DNA of 38,048 bases from an uncultured Methylococcales bacterium (lineage in GTDB: Bacteria > Pseudomonadota > Gammaproteobacteria > Methylococcales > Methylomonadaceae), in assembly GCA_903902705.1 (NCBI GenBank), contig CAIUVX010000029.1, positions 1-38,048 of the forward strand, written 5' to 3'. Within the stretch, counting starts at the first letter, position 1. Each line of letters begins with the position of its first letter. The notes beneath the pieces were generated by a model. The model was not told where the DNA came from. It was given only the letters and a program-made list of their open reading frames with translations, and searched no databases. The position numbers were made by a program, and so were the translations under genes. This document shows positions 25,730 through 35,000 of the stretch, in pieces.

Positions 25730-27910
25730 ATGTCTACTATAGATACATTATGTTTTTCAGATTACGATAGTGTTACGGGCGCACCCACTTTGGATGGCTA
25801 TACTGGCATCAAAGATGATGGTATCTATACCAGTCAGGTCGAGCCAGGTTACGTCAAAGGCTGTCGCCTAACATTCGACAATGGTTCTGGGTTTCCGCCA
25901 GTGGTGTTTCAGGGTGTCAAAAATGGCAATTATTTAAATCTCTCCTTCATGTGCCGCTTTGACTACACGTTTGACGAAACCGATGTGCTGGTAATCGCGC
26001 TACGTCCCAATAAAAACAACCCAGACCAGACTACCGCAAGGCGCATCGATATTTTTCCCGTCTGGAAGGATGTCGGTGCCGACAATACGACTTTAGTTGG
26101 CACCCTGCCTGTGAGAGCAGGAAATATGGATGATGATGATCCGTCAAACCCTACTAACAAGCGTACCACTTGGCACATCCCCACTGGCGAAAGGTATCAC
26201 ATCCGTACCGACAAGACTGCTTACAGTGTGAAACATTACCGAGGTATAGCTGGAGCCACACTTTGGGCAGACAAAAACCTCGATAATTCCAACTATGAAC
26301 CGACTATCGGTATCAAGGTTCGCTCTTGGCAGCCACCCGTGCCAGTCGTGACTACATCTGTCGGATTACAAACCCTTTCATCTAATACAGCTTTCACCTT
26401 CGAAGTCTTATCAACCAATAAATTTCCATCAGAAGGAGTGTTTTCGGTAAACGGGTATATTGTGACCTATACAGGGAAGACTAACCATTCATTCACTGGC
26501 TGTAAAGGAGGTACAGGTTCAGTTTCTGATGGTAGTGGTGTCATACTCCCTGAAGCGGCATGGAGTATTGAAGTCCAATTGCCACTCAAGGCAGCAGGGG
26601 CGAATGGCGGTGGAAAAGACTGGATCGATTTGCAAGATAGCTTCGGTTTGTACTTTAACTTAATTCGTACTGGTAAGACACCAGCGAGCGGGAATGAGCC
26701 ACTTCTTTATCCAGAGTTTTGTACTCAATTCGTGTTTCCGATTACTAACCCTCAACAGTTCATAACTGACAACCTAAATCAGAAAGCGGTCATTGAACCA
26801 ACTTGGTATGGAACTGGGCTAATACCCTCATTACAGCATCCATCTGGCAAAGATATAGGTCTCGGTTTGCAATTCAGAAATGGCGGACAAGGAGTTGGGG
26901 TGAGGGACACAGCAGATGTGGAATGGAGTCCATTGGGGCTTATTATTCATGGCAACGGTGACTCTGCACCTAAATGGCAGAGCAATCGTCTGGTGGCGCA
27001 AGTGAAAAATACGGCAACTGATAATGCTACTGGGGTAACTTCTGAATTTCGCTTCCATTATTTTGGTCTCGGATCTCCAAACTACCTCGAATGGTCACCT
27101 GCAAATGGTGCCGTTCCTGACTACCCAGTCGATCCGATCAATCCCACCAACACAGGTATCTCTATTCCGTCCACACAAGAAAGGGAGATAACGTGGACGT
27201 GGGATAAAGATAAAATTCCTTCGAAGTATCAGAATGGATCGAATTGCGTTTGGGTGCAACTTGCGAGTACGGGGCAGGCAAACTTCGTTCAAAGTAGTAT
27301 TAGAATCAACACATATTTCATTGGTCTTTCAAAATTCTCGCGACCAGTAGTGATCAGCGGTGTTGGCTATCCCCCTCCTACCAGTGGCAATCATCACGAT
27401 TTTTTGCTGTTCACTCATGCCAGAAAGATTGTTACGCCCAAGTATGAGGAGCCTCAGCCTGATCCACAACCAGAACCAGAACCTAATAAACCAGATCCAG
27501 AACCCACTCTTAACGCTATATCAAGACCCAGTATTAGTAGTGCTGTTAAAACCAGGGGTGATAATGGCTCAGATGAAGTGCACTACATCTGGATTACCGA
27601 AGGCTATCGGCGTACAGGTCAAACATTGACAATTGGTACTAAAACGACTGAGATTTTAGACGAATCGCCAGGTGCATTTGGTTTTATTGCTCAGCACCAA
27701 GGTATCGATGATCTATTCGAATGGAGTCTAAGAGGTTCTGGCTTGCATTATCATGGTGGTGGCATATCTTCAATCAGGGTGCCAGATGGGGGAATGGTAA
27801 CTATCCAGGCTACACTGGAAGCTGCGCCCATGAAATCTAAGGATGAGTGGCCTTGGTGGGTATGGCTATTACTAATTATATTCTTTGTATTGATTGCTAT
27901 ACTTCACTAA
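25730..27910 (+). CDS. Tail-anchored beta-rich protein with Pro/Glu linker
   Basis: The 726-residue product is beta-rich for ~570 residues (STIDTLCFSDYDSVTGAPTL at the start; a phage-tail-like motif FPSEGVFSVNGYIVTYTGK near 237-255). A Pro/Glu/Asp-rich linker follows at ~573-597 (EEPQPDPQPEPEPNKPDPEP), then a domain of ~100 residues, and finally a hydrophobic helix at ~707-725 (WPWWVWLLLIIFFVLIAIL) ending in His. It has no N-terminal signal, so it is a C-tail-anchored topology. A long extended linker before a membrane helix suits a tether between a membrane and a large particle. AGGAG precedes the ATG. Family unknown to me. Confidence 0.68.
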   Translation: MSTIDTLCFSDYDSVTGAPTLDGYTGIKDDGIYTSQVEPGYVKGCRLTFDNGSGFPPVVFQGVKNGNYLNLSFMCRFDYTFDETDVLVIALRPNKNNPDQTTARRIDIFPVWKDVGADNTTLVGTLPVRAGNMDDDDPSNPTNKRTTWHIPTGERYHIRTDKTAYSVKHYRGIAGATLWADKNLDNSNYEPTIGIKVRSWQPPVPVVTTSVGLQTLSSNTAFTFEVLSTNKFPSEGVFSVNGYIVTYTGKTNHSFTGCKGGTGSVSDGSGVILPEAAWSIEVQLPLKAAGANGGGKDWIDLQDSFGLYFNLIRTGKTPASGNEPLLYPEFCTQFVFPITNPQQFITDNLNQKAVIEPTWYGTGLIPSLQHPSGKDIGLGLQFRNGGQGVGVRDTADVEWSPLGLIIHGNGDSAPKWQSNRLVAQVKNTATDNATGVTSEFRFHYFGLGSPNYLEWSPANGAVPDYPVDPINPTNTGISIPSTQEREITWTWDKDKIPSKYQNGSNCVWVQLASTGQANFVQSSIRINTYFIGLSKFSRPVVISGVGYPPPTSGNHHDFLLFTHARKIVTPKYEEPQPDPQPEPEPNKPDPEPTLNAISRPSISSAVKTRGDNGSDEVHYIWITEGYRRTGQTLTIGTKTTEILDESPGAFGFIAQHQGIDDLFEWSLRGSGLHYHGGGISSIRVPDGGMVTIQATLEAAPMKSKDEWPWWVWLLLIIFFVLIAILH

Positions 27911-27935
27911 CACTCGATTAGGAAGACTACGCCAA

Positions 27936-30017
27936 ATGTCCACTTTTGAAGCTAGCCCCAACACCCTACAAATCTGCCACGTCCATCTCAACGGTGCAGC
28001 GGATGGACTAAGTGCGCGGCTACGCTTCGAGGCGGCACTGGGAGATATTTCGTCAGCATCTTTGGGGCTACCGCCTAGGGTGTTGCTGATTGTGAAACGG
28101 GTTGCACCGACAGCGCGGCTACGGCTGGCTCGGTCAGTTGCCGATGAAGGTTTTGGGCAAGTAGTGCGCACAGAACTTAAACGCAACGCAAAACAGGCGA
28201 GTCGTCCCTGGCTTAATTCGGAAACCGCAGGCGCGGAAGCGGTGTTGTTTGCTGATGAATCTGAATTAATGGCGTGTTTGCTACGCGACTGGTTACGCGG
28301 CACACTGGCGGGTTGTTGGTGGTGGCAATCGGTGTTAGGCGGTTTGCCCGTGTCGGAGTGGTGGCGACGAGCTGTGTTGCCACGCGGCGAGCTGTTGCCC
28401 GCTGTGTTATCGCAGTTAGCAACACAAAAATCCGCTGTTGTCTGGCTAGCCCGTTTGCATGAAGCCGAAGTGTCACTCGCCATTCAGTCGGTTGTTGCAG
28501 CACACTCGATTCCGTCACTGTCCGCGTGGCTACAAACACCACAGCTATTACAAACAAACTTGCCAGAGACAGCCGCCTATCAGCATTTAGTCGCATTGAT
28601 ACCAGAGTTACAAACTAACACCCTGACTATTGCACAACGGCGTTTGTTGGCACTGGCATTAGGCTTACAACGCGCTACGGTATGGACGCGCAGTTCTGAG
28701 TTTTTGGGTGCGGTGCAAGCAATGGAGACAGAGATTGCTGTGTCTGAGACATCAGAGGTTTTAAAAACCTCGCAGGTCTTGGAACGTAGTAAGGTCATAA
28801 CACAAGAACGCGCTACAGATTACCATCCTTTGCTTTTGGATTCTGGCGAACACCAACAGAATGATGTGGCTTCTCCAGATGGGCAAACAACAGAACCGAT
28901 TGTTCAATCTACACGACCTGACTTAGTGAGCAAGACTTCCGAAGAGACTCAGACCTGCGAGGTTTTTAAAACCTCGCAGGTCTTGGAACGTAACAATGGC
29001 ATAACACAAGAACGCGCTACAGATTGTCAGCCTTACCAGAATGACGAGGCTTTTCCAGACAGGCAAACGCTAGAGTCGATTGCTCACTCTACTCTACCTG
29101 ACTTAGTGAATAAGACCTGCGAGGTTTTAGAAACCTCGCAGGTCTTGGAAGTCTCAGAGCATAATGAAAACTATGCGACAGATTGCCTACTTTTGGATTC
29201 CACTGAAACTCCGTTATCAGCAGCCGACTCCACAACACCCGCCAATAATGAAATGGCAAGCTTATGTCTGCAAGACATAAGCACCCAATTCGGCGGTATT
29301 TTTTATCTGCTTAATGTGGCTTTAGCTCTGGAACTCTATGGTGATTTTACCCAACCGCGTGCGACTGGTATTGGACTATCACCTTGGGATTGGCTCGCGC
29401 TAATTGGTCGCGCTTGGTTTGGTTCGGCGTTTGAGCAAGACTCAGTATGGCGATTACTTGCAGAATTGGCAGGGCGTTCATCCAGACAAAGTTTAGGTGG
29501 TGATTTTTTGCCGCCTGATTCATGGGTTATGCCTGTTGACTGGTTTTTGCCTTGGGGCGATGTTGATGTGCTTAATGTCACTATTCAGCGCAATCGCTTA
29601 CAACTCTGGCATACGGCTGGTTTTGTCATCACTGATGTAGAACGCGAAACAAAAAATACTCCACTCGCTCAGGCTCGCAATTTGTGCTTACAACATGAAA
29701 AACTAGGCGAAGTACGGCTGGTGCGGGTATATCGACAACTCCAAAAAACCAATAGTCGTAGCAAACTGAGACGCTGGTTGAATTGGCAGTTGTTGTATTT
29801 ACACGCCCGTTTGAAACGCGCATTGCATGATGACACGCCAGACGCATTAGCCAGATTGGTGTGCTGTCATGCCGCTACCCTTTACTGCACTGCCACCACG
29901 TTGGATGTGTATTTATCATTGAATACGTTACCGATTGAACTACGCATTGCTGGTCTGGATAGAAATCCAGGCTGGATTCCGACCGCTGGTCGAACCATAG
30001 CCTTTCATTTCCAATGA
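27936..30017 (+). CDS. Conserved-type eCIS protein preceding the ATPase, with repeat-bearing linker
   Basis: The 693-residue product has a helical N-terminal part (residues 1-~265), a polar linker of ~140 residues and a C-terminal domain (GGIFYLLNVALALELYGDFT, then GIGLSPWDWLALIGRAWFG and PVDWFLPWGDVDVLNVTIQR). The C-terminal segment resembles proteins found beside the ATPase gene in other eCIS loci; function unknown. The linker DNA carries in-frame palindromic repeats (28746-29146) that translate to CEVFKTSQVLE-type peptides, so the repeat invaded the frame without breaking it. I start at ATG 27936 (TTAGGAAG upstream) rather than 27894, which would overlap the previous gene. It overlaps the ATPase gene by four bases. 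It does not look like a tape measure. Confidence 0.72.
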   Translation: MSTFEASPNTLQICHVHLNGAADGLSARLRFEAALGDISSASLGLPPRVLLIVKRVAPTARLRLARSVADEGFGQVVRTELKRNAKQASRPWLNSETAGAEAVLFADESELMACLLRDWLRGTLAGCWWWQSVLGGLPVSEWWRRAVLPRGELLPAVLSQLATQKSAVVWLARLHEAEVSLAIQSVVAAHSIPSLSAWLQTPQLLQTNLPETAAYQHLVALIPELQTNTLTIAQRRLLALALGLQRATVWTRSSEFLGAVQAMETEIAVSETSEVLKTSQVLERSKVITQERATDYHPLLLDSGEHQQNDVASPDGQTTEPIVQSTRPDLVSKTSEETQTCEVFKTSQVLERNNGITQERATDCQPYQNDEAFPDRQTLESIAHSTLPDLVNKTCEVLETSQVLEVSEHNENYATDCLLLDSTETPLSAADSTTPANNEMASLCLQDISTQFGGIFYLLNVALALELYGDFTQPRATGIGLSPWDWLALIGRAWFGSAFEQDSVWRLLAELAGRSSRQSLGGDFLPPDSWVMPVDWFLPWGDVDVLNVTIQRNRLQLWHTAGFVITDVERETKNTPLAQARNLCLQHEKLGEVRLVRVYRQLQKTNSRSKLRRWLNWQLLYLHARLKRALHDDTPDALARLVCCHAATLYCTATTLDVYLSLNTLPIELRIAGLDRNPGWIPTAGRTIAFHFQ
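28746..29146. repeat. In-frame palindromic repeats and tandem duplication inside the 27936-30017 gene
   Basis: Three palindromes occur. The first (28746-28779) has a decayed left arm. The second (28951-28983) is perfect, with 16-base arms AGACCTGCGAGGTTTT and its complement around one T. The third (29112-29146) has 16-base perfect arms around TAG. The DNA between them is also repeated: the string ATAACACAAGAACGCGCTAC follows copies 1 and 2, and CCTGACTTAGTGA precedes copies 2 and 3. The spacing is 204 then 162 bases, both multiples of three, so the reading frame is kept. The second copy would form a very stable hairpin in DNA or mRNA. Confidence 0.9.
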
Positions 30018-32056
30018 ACGCGCAATTCACGCTAATAGCTGAATATCCTTTCAGCAATGTGCCACACACGGCGATGGAGCATTTTCGCCTCGCACTGTTT
30101 GGCGTGGTTGCACACTTGATTGAAACCTGTGTTGATGGTGATCGCGCCGCCGCATTGGAAACCTATCCTTTTTTAGCAGACTATGTCGATGAGCTTGCAA
30201 CACGGCTGGGGTATTCTGAACCCTCGTCAGCACAATGGCGTACTGCTTTGATGACATGGGAAAATACAGTGACGACAAAATTACCGTTACTGGCATTGTT
30301 ACAGGCGGGACTCAGTCGCTTGGAACTGGATTTACTATTAGTCGCTGGTTTACAGGAAGAAGACCCACGTTTTTCAGATTTGTTTGAGCAAGCGACAGGC
30401 GGTGAACGCCGACCAACGGCTGGATTATTACTTGCATGGTGGCGGTGTGATGAGGATGAACAAGACCGCGCCGATGTAGTACGCCGCTCGATTCGTAATC
30501 TGGTTCATGCAGGTTTATTGCAAGTGTTAAATCCAGACGCACCACGTTCAGAATGGACATTGATAGTTGTGCCGCCGCTGTGGGATGCCTTGCGTGGAGA
30601 ACCACCTGCCTTATTCTGGTTACGTCACAAAACAAAAGCGGATTTATTGCCGCTACCCGATTATAAAGCCGCGCCATCTGTGCTGGCTGTCTGCAAGCAA
30701 TTACCGCAACTATTGGCATCACAAGCGGAGCAAATGCTGATTGTGCGTGGACCACGTCAGAATGGACGAAAAACCTTGCTAGGTGCATTAGCGCGTAGTT
30801 TGGATAAAGACCTATTAATATTTAATGCCAGCGTACTCGATGACGACAAACACTGGCGGTTATTTGGCGCACTCGCAGTGGTGCTGGACGCATTGCCAGT
30901 CATTGAACTTGCATTATCGCCTGGTGAAAATCGGACGATGCCGCCATTACCTTTAGTCACGAATCCTATTGCAGTGGTGATGGGAATGCACGGTGGTATT
31001 TATAGCGATGATGCCCGTACTTTATTGACAGTCACTTTACCCATGCCAAATGCTGAACTTCGGCGTTTGCATTGGCAAGATGCCGCACCTACACAAAATC
31101 CTGCTATTTTAAATAATTTAGCGCAGTTGGTCATACTCACAAGCGGTAACATTCATCGTGCTGCCCGTGCCGCTATGGCTTACGCGCAGTTGGATAATCG
31201 CAATGACATTAACAACCGTGACGTGATTATTGCTTGCCGAAGTTTGCACAGTGCCAGATTAGAAACACTGGCTGCCCGTCTGGAAAGCAGAGGTAATCTG
31301 GATGATCTCGCCGTTGATGACATTACCCGCTCAGAATTGGAAACCCTCGTGCTACGTTGCCGTTATCGTGAACAATTGGCAGCTATTTCGCGTGATGGTG
31401 GAGAACAAACCATCGGAGTCCGCGCATTATTTACAGGCTCTAGTGGCACGGGAAAAACGCTGGCAGCAAGACTATTAGCCGCCACGCTAGGTAAAGACCT
31501 GTTTCGTATCGATTTATCTGCCACCGTCAACAAATATCTTGGTGAAACTGAAAAAAATCTCGAACAGGCGTTCAGTGCGGCGGAAGAACTCGATGTCATC
31601 CTTTTACTGGATGAAGGCGATTCACTGATGGCATCGCGTACCGATGTTGGCTCTTCTAATGACCGTTACGCTAATCTCGAAACTAATTTCCTGTTGCAAC
31701 GTATCGAATCATTCAATGGCATTCTGTTAGTCACCACCAACGCCGCAGATCGTATCGACAAAGCCTTTGCCCGCCGCATGGAAGTCGTCATTCAGTTTCG
31801 CGCACCCGATGATTTACGCCGTTATCAAATTCTGCGCCTACAATTGGGTGAACATGATGTCGATGATCGCTGGCTACAAGAACTCGCCTGTCGGTGTGTA
31901 TTTACAGGTGGTCAACTCCGCAACATCGTGACTCATGCACAATTACTCGCCCTGCAAGCACAACAAGTCATTAATGCAGAGCATCTTCATAGTGCGTTGT
32001 TGCGCGAGTATCGAAAAACGGGGGCGCATTGTCCCTTACAACAACCCAAGGGGTAG
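30014..32056 (+). CDS. AAA+ ATPase (Afp15/Pvc15-like)
   Basis: The 680-residue product is the assembly ATPase of eCIS loci. A C-terminal AAA+ domain has Walker A GSSGTGKT (475-482), Walker B ILLLDEGD (D533/E534), an Asn-containing sensor region (LLVTTNAADRIDKAFARRME) and an arginine-rich finger segment. An upstream second P-loop-like segment, GPRQNGRKT (246-254), is degenerate and probably does not hydrolyse ATP. The family is needed for particle assembly; its exact step is not settled. The ATG overlaps the previous stop (ATGA), indicating coupling. The payload gene starts six bases after its stop. Confidence 0.93.
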   Translation: MNAQFTLIAEYPFSNVPHTAMEHFRLALFGVVAHLIETCVDGDRAAALETYPFLADYVDELATRLGYSEPSSAQWRTALMTWENTVTTKLPLLALLQAGLSRLELDLLLVAGLQEEDPRFSDLFEQATGGERRPTAGLLLAWWRCDEDEQDRADVVRRSIRNLVHAGLLQVLNPDAPRSEWTLIVVPPLWDALRGEPPALFWLRHKTKADLLPLPDYKAAPSVLAVCKQLPQLLASQAEQMLIVRGPRQNGRKTLLGALARSLDKDLLIFNASVLDDDKHWRLFGALAVVLDALPVIELALSPGENRTMPPLPLVTNPIAVVMGMHGGIYSDDARTLLTVTLPMPNAELRRLHWQDAAPTQNPAILNNLAQLVILTSGNIHRAARAAMAYAQLDNRNDINNRDVIIACRSLHSARLETLAARLESRGNLDDLAVDDITRSELETLVLRCRYREQLAAISRDGGEQTIGVRALFTGSSGTGKTLAARLLAATLGKDLFRIDLSATVNKYLGETEKNLEQAFSAAEELDVILLLDEGDSLMASRTDVGSSNDRYANLETNFLLQRIESFNGILLVTTNAADRIDKAFARRMEVVIQFRAPDDLRRYQILRLQLGEHDVDDRWLQELACRCVFTGGQLRNIVTHAQLLALQAQQVINAEHLHSALLREYRKTGAHCPLQQPKG

Positions 32057-32062
32057 ACTGCT

Positions 32063-35000
32063 ATGCCTGCCGTTGCCCGTGCTGTTAAAACCAAAGCCAA
32101 TCCGCAAAACGATCCGCGTTTTAAGCGTGTCGTTGATAAGCTTAATAATGATAGCCGTAAGCTCAAGCAACATCCACCAGCGGCAAAAAAAGCTGCCGAA
32201 CCAGCCAAAGCCGCCAAACCACCTGTTAACGAGAAAGCTGCTGGAGCCCGTACTAAGCAGGTTGAAAAACTCGATCAGGCAGAAACTAAAAAACCAGAAA
32301 CCTCCAGTTTTCTAGCATTGCTTCAGGCAGAAATCGCCAAAGCAATGCCCAAGACTCTAGGTGATACCGAAAAATTCATGAAAGGTGGGTCTAGCGAGCA
32401 GATGAAAGGCTCGCTCAAAGGTAATGTCGCACAACAAAAGCAGGAAGCCACGGGCGACCTGAAAAAGACCTCGAACGAGACACCGTCTGAATCTGGCGTA
32501 CCTGCCAAACAGGTGACACCCATCGCTCCAGAACCAGTGACTGCTGCACCACAGCTTGATGCGGCTGGTGCTATGCCAGTGCCCAAACCCGATGCCGAAG
32601 TTTCTTTGCAAGCATCAAAGAGCGAAGTCGTCGATGAGACTAAGAAAAACAAGATTGACGATCTGAACAAAAAAACGTGGCAAACCGATTCGCGCTACTC
32701 CACGATGCTTGCCGCCAAAGACTCGGTAGCCAAACAAGCCGATACAGCCCCAGCCCAGTACCGCGCCAAAGAAGTCGGCACTCTGGCGCAAACGGCGGCA
32801 AAAGCAGTTGATGTTACCAAAAAAGGTGCAGCGACTCTGCTGGGTGTAAAAGGCGGTAACAAGGCGAAAGTTTTATCACGGCAGGAACAGCAGAAGGTTA
32901 AGGAAGAGGAAGAACTAAAGCGTTTCACCGACTTGGTAGTGAAAATTTTTGCCGATACCAAGACAGTGGTTGACAATCGACTAGAACAGCTAGAAACCAA
33001 GGTCAACAAACTGTTTGACCAAGGCATAGAAGCAGCTCTCTCCGCCATGAAGAGCTACGTTGAAGATCAGATTCTTAAATATAAGCTCAAACGTTATTTG
33101 CTCAATCCGTTAGGTTCACTGCTCTGGATCAAGGATCAGATTCTCGAATTGCCCGAAGAAGTCAACCGCTTCTACGAGCAAGGTCGTTCCCAGTTCACCA
33201 CTGCCATGAACGCTCTGGCAGTGCGTGTAGCCAATCTGGTGGAAACAGAACTAGCTGCCGCCAAGAACGATGTCAAAATCGGTCAAGCCAAAATTGCCAG
33301 TGAATCGTCCAAGTTATCACCTGGCGTAAAGACACGAGCAGCACAAGTGCAGGCGGACTATGCAGGCAAGTTCGCTGAGCTAGAATCGAGTATCGATGAC
33401 AAGAAACAACAACTTGCCGAAGGACTAGCACAAAAATACAAAGAAGCCTTCGACAAGATGGAAGAAGCCCAACAGGCTATCAGGGATGACAACAAGAGCT
33501 TGTTGACTCAAGCTAAAGAAAAAATTGGTGAAGTCGTCAAAGCATTGTCGGAATTCAAAGATCGCTTAATGGGTATCCTACGCAAAGGCGCGGATACCAT
33601 CGACCTGATTTTGAAAGACCCAGTTCAATTTTTGAGTAACCTGCTTGCAGCAATCAAACTAGGATTCAACCAGTTCGCTGGCAACATCTGGACGCACTTA
33701 AAAGCTGGCTTCATGAAGTGGCTGTTCGGCTCTCTGGCAAAAGCGGGTATTGAAATACCCACTGACCTAACGCTGCCCTCTATTCTCAAGCTGGTTCTGG
33801 GTGTGCTAGGTATCACCTACGAACGTATGCGAGCTAAAGCCGTCAAGCTAATCGGTGAACGTGCTGTCAAAGCCATCGAAAAAGTAGTCGAGTACGTCAC
33901 CGTTCTGGTCAAAGGCGGACCAGCGGCTCTGTGGGAAAAAGTCAAAGAAGACCTATCCAGCCTCAAATCCATGGTGATTGATGCCATTCAGGACTGGATT
34001 ATCACCACCATCGTTAAAAAAGCCGTCGCCAAGGTTGTTTCAATGTTCAACCCAGCAGGTGCAATTTTTCAGGCAATCATGCTGATCTACGATGTGGTCT
34101 CCTTCGTTATCGACAAAGCATCACAAATCATGGATTTCGTCGAAGCGGTCATCAACTCCGTCCACGCCATTGCCACGGGAGCCATCGGCGGTGCTGCTAA
34201 CTGGATAGAGAAATCACTAGCCAACATGATACCCATCTTAATTGGCTTCCTTGCCAGCTTGATTGGATTAGGTGGTATCAGCGACAAGATCAAGGGATTC
34301 ATCAAGAAAGTGCAGGATAAGGTGGATAAGGCGATTGATAAGGTGATTGCTAAAATTGTGGGAGTGGTTAAGAAGTTGTTTGGAAAGGGTAAGGGAAGCA
34401 CGAAAGAGAAAGGCAAGGATGTAGCCAACTCAGAAGTGAAAACGAAAGCTGGACGAGCATTAGCAACAAAACTCAAAGGCATCCAGTCAAAATCCAAGAT
34501 TGAAACAGCTAGGAAAGAGGTACTCCAGCAATTTGCCAGTGAAGGTCTTAAAGCTTTGGAGGTGCGGCAGAAAAGTGGTGGCACACTTAGCATATGGGGA
34601 GAGGCGAGTCCGTTCGATGAGTTAATTGCGATGACACGAAAGACGGCTTCCGTCTTCATGGTAACCAAGGTCGAACTCGAACCAAGCAAACCTGTGACAC
34701 AAGGGATGAAGGGAAGGACTACTCCGCTCGTTCCACACAATTTCACAGTTCCAGCTGAGGGATCAACGGTAAGAATCGGAGGTGCAAGGGGGCAGGAAGG
34801 ACAAGACAGTGCTAGTGGTTACTACGTGGTCAGCCCCGCCGAGAACGCAGTGTATACAACGACATGGAATACTGGGGATCCCAAGGGCAACAATTCGAGT
34901 CACGCGGAGCGGCAGTTCATTGCGTGGTTCAATTCGCACGACAAGAAGTGGCGCAAACGAGTTACTTCTATCTATATTTTTCTCAGCCAGAGCCCTTGCG

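Noticed and set aside
27872-28483. 203-residue minus-strand ORF
   Set aside because: It lies opposite the N-terminus of the 693-residue protein, has biased composition and no family resemblance.
28743-29150. CRISPR array
   Set aside because: The repeats are only three, spaced 204 and 162 bases apart, the intervening DNA is itself repeated, and all lies within one open reading frame without cas genes.
34087-34746. 219-residue minus-strand ORF opposite the payload
   Set aside because: It is the antisense of a conserved helical coding region, with Leu/Ser/Pro-rich low-complexity composition and no binding site; it is a shadow frame, not an immunity gene.
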